Notes under the pieces: generated by a model
Database searches by the model: none
What the model was told of the DNA's origin: nothing
The model's input: the letters and a program-made list of their open reading frames with translations, nothing else
Shown: in pieces, positions 60,444-64,000 of the stretch
Numbering within the stretch: position 1 is the stretch's first letter
Layout: each line of letters starts with the position of its first letter
Translations under genes and position numbers: made by a program
Assembly (NCBI GenBank): GCA_019636615.1
Contig: JAHBXF010000002.1
Span: 188,001-252,000 of the forward strand
Source: Phycisphaeraceae bacterium
GTDB lineage: Bacteria; Planctomycetota; Phycisphaerae; Phycisphaerales; UBA1924
DNA: 64,000 bases
Reading direction: 5' to 3'

Positions 60444-62825
60444 ATGCACTTTGACGCGCCGATCCTCACCGACTTTGACGACGACCCCCGGCACGCGCCA
60501 GAAGCGCCAGACCCCACCCAAGCGCTGCTGGCAGACCTCACCGAGCCCCAGAAGCAGGCCGTGCTGCACACCGAGGGGCCGCTGCTGGTTCTCGCCGCGG
60601 CGGGCAGCGGCAAAACCCGCGTCATCACCCGGCGCATCGCCTACCTGGTGCACTGCGGGGTGCCCGCGTGGCAGATTCTGGCGCTGACCTTCACGAACAA
60701 GGCCGCGGGCGAGATGCGCGAGCGCATCGGCACGCTCCTGGGCGAGGGGGCGCGGGCCTCGCGGGGGTTGACGGTGTGCACATTCCACGCGCTGTGCGCG
60801 CGCCTGCTGCGCCGCTACGCCGAGGCGGCGGGCCTCAAGCCCGAGTTCGCCATCTTCGACACCAGTGACCAACTCGCGCTCGTGAAGAAGGCCGTGGAGG
60901 CGTGCCAACTCTCGACGGCCAACTTCCAGCCGCGCGCCATTCTCTCGGCCATCAGCAACGCGAAGAACGACCTGCTCGATGCGGAGCAGTTCGCGGCCGG
61001 CGCGATGGACTTTTCGACCCGCTGCGTGGCGCAGGTCTACCGGGCCTACACGCGGATGCTCCGGCAGGCCAACGCGGTAGACTTCGACGATCTGCTGCTG
61101 TTGACGGCGCGGGCGCTGGCGCACAACGCGTCGGTGCGTGAAGAGTGCCGCGCGAGGTGGCAGTACCTGCTCATCGACGAATATCAGGACACGAACAAGG
61201 CGCAGTTCCAGATCGCGTCGCTGATCGCGGGCGAGGGGCAGGCGGGCAGCCGCCGGCCGAACATCTGCGTGGTGGGCGACCCCGACCAGGCGATCTACGG
61301 GTGGCGTGGCGCGGACATCTCGAACATCCTGGACTTTGAAGAGCACTACCCGGCGGCGGCGGTGATCAAACTGGGCGAGAACTTCCGCAGCACGGCGCCG
61401 ATCCTCGCGGCGGCCGACACGCTCATCAAGCGCAACACGCGGCGCAAGCACAAGCCGCTGTTCACGAGCAAATCCGGGGGTGACCGGGTGGAGTGCGTGC
61501 TGTGCCGAGACGAACACCACGAGGCGCGGCTGGCGGCCGACTGGCTGCGGTCGCGCCACGAGGCGGGCACGCCGTGGCGCGAGATGGCGGTGTTTTACCG
61601 CACGAACGCGCTGTCGCGCGTGATGGAGGATGCGCTGCGCGAGGCGAACGTGCCGTACACGATCGCTCGGGGCACGGCGTTTTATGACCGCGAAGAGATC
61701 AAGCACGCGCTGGCGTACCTGCGCGTGGTGGCCAACCCGGCCGACGGCGTGTCGCTGGCGCGCATCGTGAACGTGCCCACGCGGGCCATCGGCGACACGA
61801 CGTACGCGCGGCTTGAATCGCACGCCGCGGCGCAGGGGGTGACGGTCTTCGAGGCGATGCGCCGTGCGGGGAGCGCGGCGGATCTGAACGCGCGGGCGCA
61901 GGGGGCCGTGGGCAAGTTCGTGCAGATGATGGACGGCTGGACAGCGGGCGGGGCCTTTATGGGGCAGAGCCTGAGCACGTCGCTTGCAGACCTCGTTGAC
62001 CGGGTGGTGAAAGAGTCGGGGCTTGAGTCGATGTACAAAGCGCAGGCCCACACGAGCAAGAGCGACGCGGACGCCGAGCGGGTGGAGAACCTGGCCGAAC
62101 TGGTGAGCAGCGCGCGCCAGTTTGAGATGGAGTATGACCCCGCGGCCGACCCGGCGGCCGACCCCGCGGCGGGTGGCACGCCGCCGCTGCTGGCGATGCT
62201 TCGCGGTTATCTTGAATCGGTGGCGCTGGTGGCCGATGCCGACGCGGTAGACCCCGCCCAGGGGAGCGTGACGCTGATGACGCTGCACGCGGCCAAGGGG
62301 CTCGAGTTCGGCGCGGTGGCGATGATCGGGCTGGAGGAGGGGCTGCTGCCCCACGCGCGGGCCCGCGAGAACGACGCGGCGATGGAAGAAGAGCGGCGGC
62401 TGTGCTTCGTGGGCATCACGCGGGCCATGCGGCGGCTGCTGATGACGGCGAGCAAGTATCGAACCATCCGGGGGATGTCTGAGCGCACGATCCCCAGCAG
62501 GTTCCTGGGCGAGTTGCCCGGCGAACACGTGACGATCAGCGATCAGTCGGACATGTGGGACGGGCACGACGAAGAGCACGAGGATGCTTCTCAGGAGACG
62601 CCGCGCGATGGCAACCGCCGGATTGTGGGGGGCGGGGGCGTGCGGCCTGGCGCGCATCAATACCCGGTGGGGAGCGTGGTGAGGCACCCTCAGTTCGGGG
62701 TGGGGGTGGTGCAATCGGCGACGCTGGGGGCCGATGCGCGGGTGGTGGTGGCCTTCCGCGGCGTGGGCACGAAGACGCTGGTGGTGGCGTATGCCAGGCT
62801 GACGCTGGTGAACCCCGCGGGGTGA
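60444..62825 (+). CDS. pcrA: ATP-dependent DNA helicase, UvrD/PcrA type
   Basis: A 3'-5' superfamily 1 helicase for repair and replication. It is 793 residues, as usual. Motifs in order: LTEPQKQAVLHTEGPLLVLA (Q motif), AAAGSGKTRVITRRIAYLV (I), ALTFTNKAAGEMRERI (Ia), LIDEYQDTN (II, about 245), VVGDPDQAIYGWRGAD (III), LGENFRS (IV), VTLMTLHAAKGLEFGAV (V) and EERRLCFVGITRAMRRL (VI). The C-terminal end (GSVVRHPQFGVGVVQSA) is the Tudor-like tail that binds RNA polymerase in PcrA. All catalytic residues appear intact. Confidence 0.95.
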   Translation: MHFDAPILTDFDDDPRHAPEAPDPTQALLADLTEPQKQAVLHTEGPLLVLAAAGSGKTRVITRRIAYLVHCGVPAWQILALTFTNKAAGEMRERIGTLLGEGARASRGLTVCTFHALCARLLRRYAEAAGLKPEFAIFDTSDQLALVKKAVEACQLSTANFQPRAILSAISNAKNDLLDAEQFAAGAMDFSTRCVAQVYRAYTRMLRQANAVDFDDLLLLTARALAHNASVREECRARWQYLLIDEYQDTNKAQFQIASLIAGEGQAGSRRPNICVVGDPDQAIYGWRGADISNILDFEEHYPAAAVIKLGENFRSTAPILAAADTLIKRNTRRKHKPLFTSKSGGDRVECVLCRDEHHEARLAADWLRSRHEAGTPWREMAVFYRTNALSRVMEDALREANVPYTIARGTAFYDREEIKHALAYLRVVANPADGVSLARIVNVPTRAIGDTTYARLESHAAAQGVTVFEAMRRAGSAADLNARAQGAVGKFVQMMDGWTAGGAFMGQSLSTSLADLVDRVVKESGLESMYKAQAHTSKSDADAERVENLAELVSSARQFEMEYDPAADPAADPAAGGTPPLLAMLRGYLESVALVADADAVDPAQGSVTLMTLHAAKGLEFGAVAMIGLEEGLLPHARARENDAAMEEERRLCFVGITRAMRRLLMTASKYRTIRGMSERTIPSRFLGELPGEHVTISDQSDMWDGHDEEHEDASQETPRDGNRRIVGGGGVRPGAHQYPVGSVVRHPQFGVGVVQSATLGADARVVVAFRGVGTKTLVVAYARLTLVNPAG

Positions 62826-62902
62826 ACTGGCGCGTCGGGCGGGCGAGGGTTTTGACGGGCTCGGCGCGTGGCACTCGCTTTGCGGCTCAGTCGGTTGCCG
62901 CC

Positions 62903-63322
62903 ATGACCGATACACCCGATATGTCCGCGCCCAACGACGTTGCAGGTACGCCGCCGATGAAGCCCGCCGGACCCAGGCAGCCCGCGCCGGTGAGATCGAA
63001 CATCGGGCGTGTGCTATCGCTGGAGTTGCCGATCGTGGTGCGGCTGGGATCTCGCCAGATGACGGTGGCCGAGGTGACATCGTGGGCGCCCGGGGCGATC
63101 ATCGAACTGCCCAAGCAGGCGGATGCCGAACTGGAACTGCTGGTGAACAACAAGGTGGTGGGGTTTGGGCACGCGGTGAAACTGGGTGAGAACTTCGGCC
63201 TGCGTCTGACCTATCTGGGCGAGCCGTCGCTGCGTGAAGAGGCCGCGGGCGGAGCGCAATCGTCGGGCGTTCTGGCGAGCGTTGGAGAAGAAGAGGCGGT
63301 CGAGCGTCGCGCGGCGGGTTGA
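62903..63322 (+). CDS. fliN: FliN/SpoA-domain protein
   Basis: A 139-residue protein whose core (about 35-108) is a SpoA domain: LSLELPIVVRLGSRQMTVAEVTSWAPGAIIEL, VNNKVVGFGHAVKLGENFGLRL. This is the fold of FliN in the flagellar motor switch C ring and of YscQ-type secretion proteins. The Pro-rich N-terminus and the Glu/Ala-rich end are variable. No other flagellar or secretion gene is near, so flagellar FliN is likely but not proven. Confidence 0.82.
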   Translation: MTDTPDMSAPNDVAGTPPMKPAGPRQPAPVRSNIGRVLSLELPIVVRLGSRQMTVAEVTSWAPGAIIELPKQADAELELLVNNKVVGFGHAVKLGENFGLRLTYLGEPSLREEAAGGAQSSGVLASVGEEEAVERRAAG

Positions 63323-63413
63323 GGCGAAGAGGGTGCGCGGGCGGGTTGTGGGGGGTACGCTTCGCCCCTGAGGGGATGGGTTTTCGAAGACCGCGACGAC
63401 AGGACGGAGCGCG

Positions 63414-64000
63414 ATGCCAAGAGATATCCCGGTCGGAAATGGCGACCTGCTGGTGACCTTCGATCGGTACTACCGCATCAGGGACATCTACTACCCCAAC
63501 GTGGGGCGGTTCAACCACACGGACGGCAACGTGCAGCGATTCGGCGTGTGGGTGGACGGGCACTTCGCGTGGATCGAAGAACTGGGGTGGGAGCGAGAAC
63601 TGCGGTACCGCGCCGACACGCTGGTGACGCGTGTGGTGCTTCGGAACAAGCACCTGGGGCTCGAGATCACGTGCAGCGACGCGGTGGACTTTCACCACCC
63701 GGTGTTTCTGCGGCGTGCCGAGGTGCGCGACCTGACGGGGCGCGAGCGCGACGTGCGGCTGATCAACCACTGCGACCTGTCGATCCGCGGGAGCCCCGTG
63801 GGCGACACGGCCAGTTATGACCCGAGCACGAGCAGCGTGCTGATGTACAAAGACGACGCGTACTTCATGTTCAACGCGTGCGACGAGAACAAGTGCGGCA
63901 TCGACAACTGGTCGATCGGCACGAAACGGGTGCGCGGGGCCGAGGGGACGTGGCGCGACGCCGAGGACGGGGTGCTGGGGCGCAACGCCATCAGCCAGGG
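63414..64000 (+). CDS. Glycoside hydrolase family 15-like protein (3' end beyond window)
   Basis: The first 195 residues of a protein that begins DIPVGNGDLLVTFDRYYRIRDIYYPNVGRFNH, typical for the N-terminal supersandwich domain of bacterial glucoamylase/glucodextranase-like GH15 enzymes and related trehalases. It has GGAGC before the ATG at 63414 and no signal peptide. The catalytic (alpha/alpha)6 barrel lies outside the window, so enzyme type cannot be told. Confidence 0.78.
   Translation, partial: MPRDIPVGNGDLLVTFDRYYRIRDIYYPNVGRFNHTDGNVQRFGVWVDGHFAWIEELGWERELRYRADTLVTRVVLRNKHLGLEITCSDAVDFHHPVFLRRAEVRDLTGRERDVRLINHCDLSIRGSPVGDTASYDPSTSSVLMYKDDAYFMFNACDENKCGIDNWSIGTKRVRGAEGTWRDAEDGVLGRNAISQ

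Noticed and set aside
60438-63080. Very long open frame (about 880 codons) opposite the helicase
   Set aside because: Arg/His-rich translation with no domain; shadow of the strongly supported helicase gene.

Overview
The window looks like a piece of chromosome from a high-GC planctomycete, most likely of the class Phycisphaerae. The signs are a paired ECF sigma factor and Ser/Thr kinase with a zinc-binding N-terminus, prepilin-like proteins with the planctomycete FTLIELLVVIAIIALLIG leader, two PEP-CTERM-like exported proteins, a tandem dockerin motif (NGDGGVDGADIEAF), and a fused cbb3 oxidase CcoNO subunit. Most of it is ordinary chromosomal content. I see no prophage, insertion sequence, integrase or CRISPR array. 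Placement is by gene content only; no 16S rRNA gene is present.

Layout. 1-5.9 kb: an exported superoxide dismutase (cut by the window edge), a primary-like sigma-70 factor, a cytoplasmic Mn-type superoxide dismutase, an esterase and a TlpA-like thioredoxin. 6.0-9.2 kb: a Gfo/Idh/MocA oxidoreductase and a fused glucosamine-6-phosphate deaminase/PIG-L deacetylase. 9.3-14.9 kb: an ECF sigma factor and kinase, then a HEAT-repeat lipoprotein, an RsbW-like kinase, a STAS protein and an MlaE-type lipid permease in overlapping order. 15-24.8 kb: housekeeping and envelope genes (ilvE, rpmB, kdsD, ugd, fabF, acpP, nadD), two methyltransferases and a PEP-CTERM protein. 25.4-26.0 kb: tRNA-Glu followed by a headless dockerin remnant.

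26.0-32.3 kb is the most interesting part: an RNA-repair island. It holds rtcA and rtcB (RNA cyclase and ligase), a tRNA-shaped Y-RNA candidate (YrlA-like), rsr (the bacterial Ro60 orthologue), a canonical sigma-54 promoter in front of rsr, and a divergent rtcR, the CARF-domain sigma-54 activator. Together they suggest that RNA damage sensed by RtcR switches on an Ro/Y-RNA particle together with the ligase and cyclase.

32.5-39.1 kb: a leftward MacAB-like ABC export operon (adaptor, ATPase, two FtsX permeases) flanked by two cysteine-rich exported proteins of unknown function. 39.3-42.8 kb: a divergent pair of PLP enzymes acting on amino acids, a group II decarboxylase and a tryptophanase-like lyase. 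43.9-53.5 kb: an Rrf2-type Fe-S regulator divergent from a complete cbb3 cytochrome oxidase operon (ccoNO, ccoQ, ccoP, ccoG, ccoH, SafE-like, ccoI, ccoS). 53.5-56.7 kb: three exported or hypothetical proteins. 56.8-60.2 kb: two divergent prepilin-like genes around a 1.4-kb non-coding stretch. 60.4-64 kb: a UvrD/PcrA helicase, a FliN-like SpoA protein and the start of a GH15 glycosidase.
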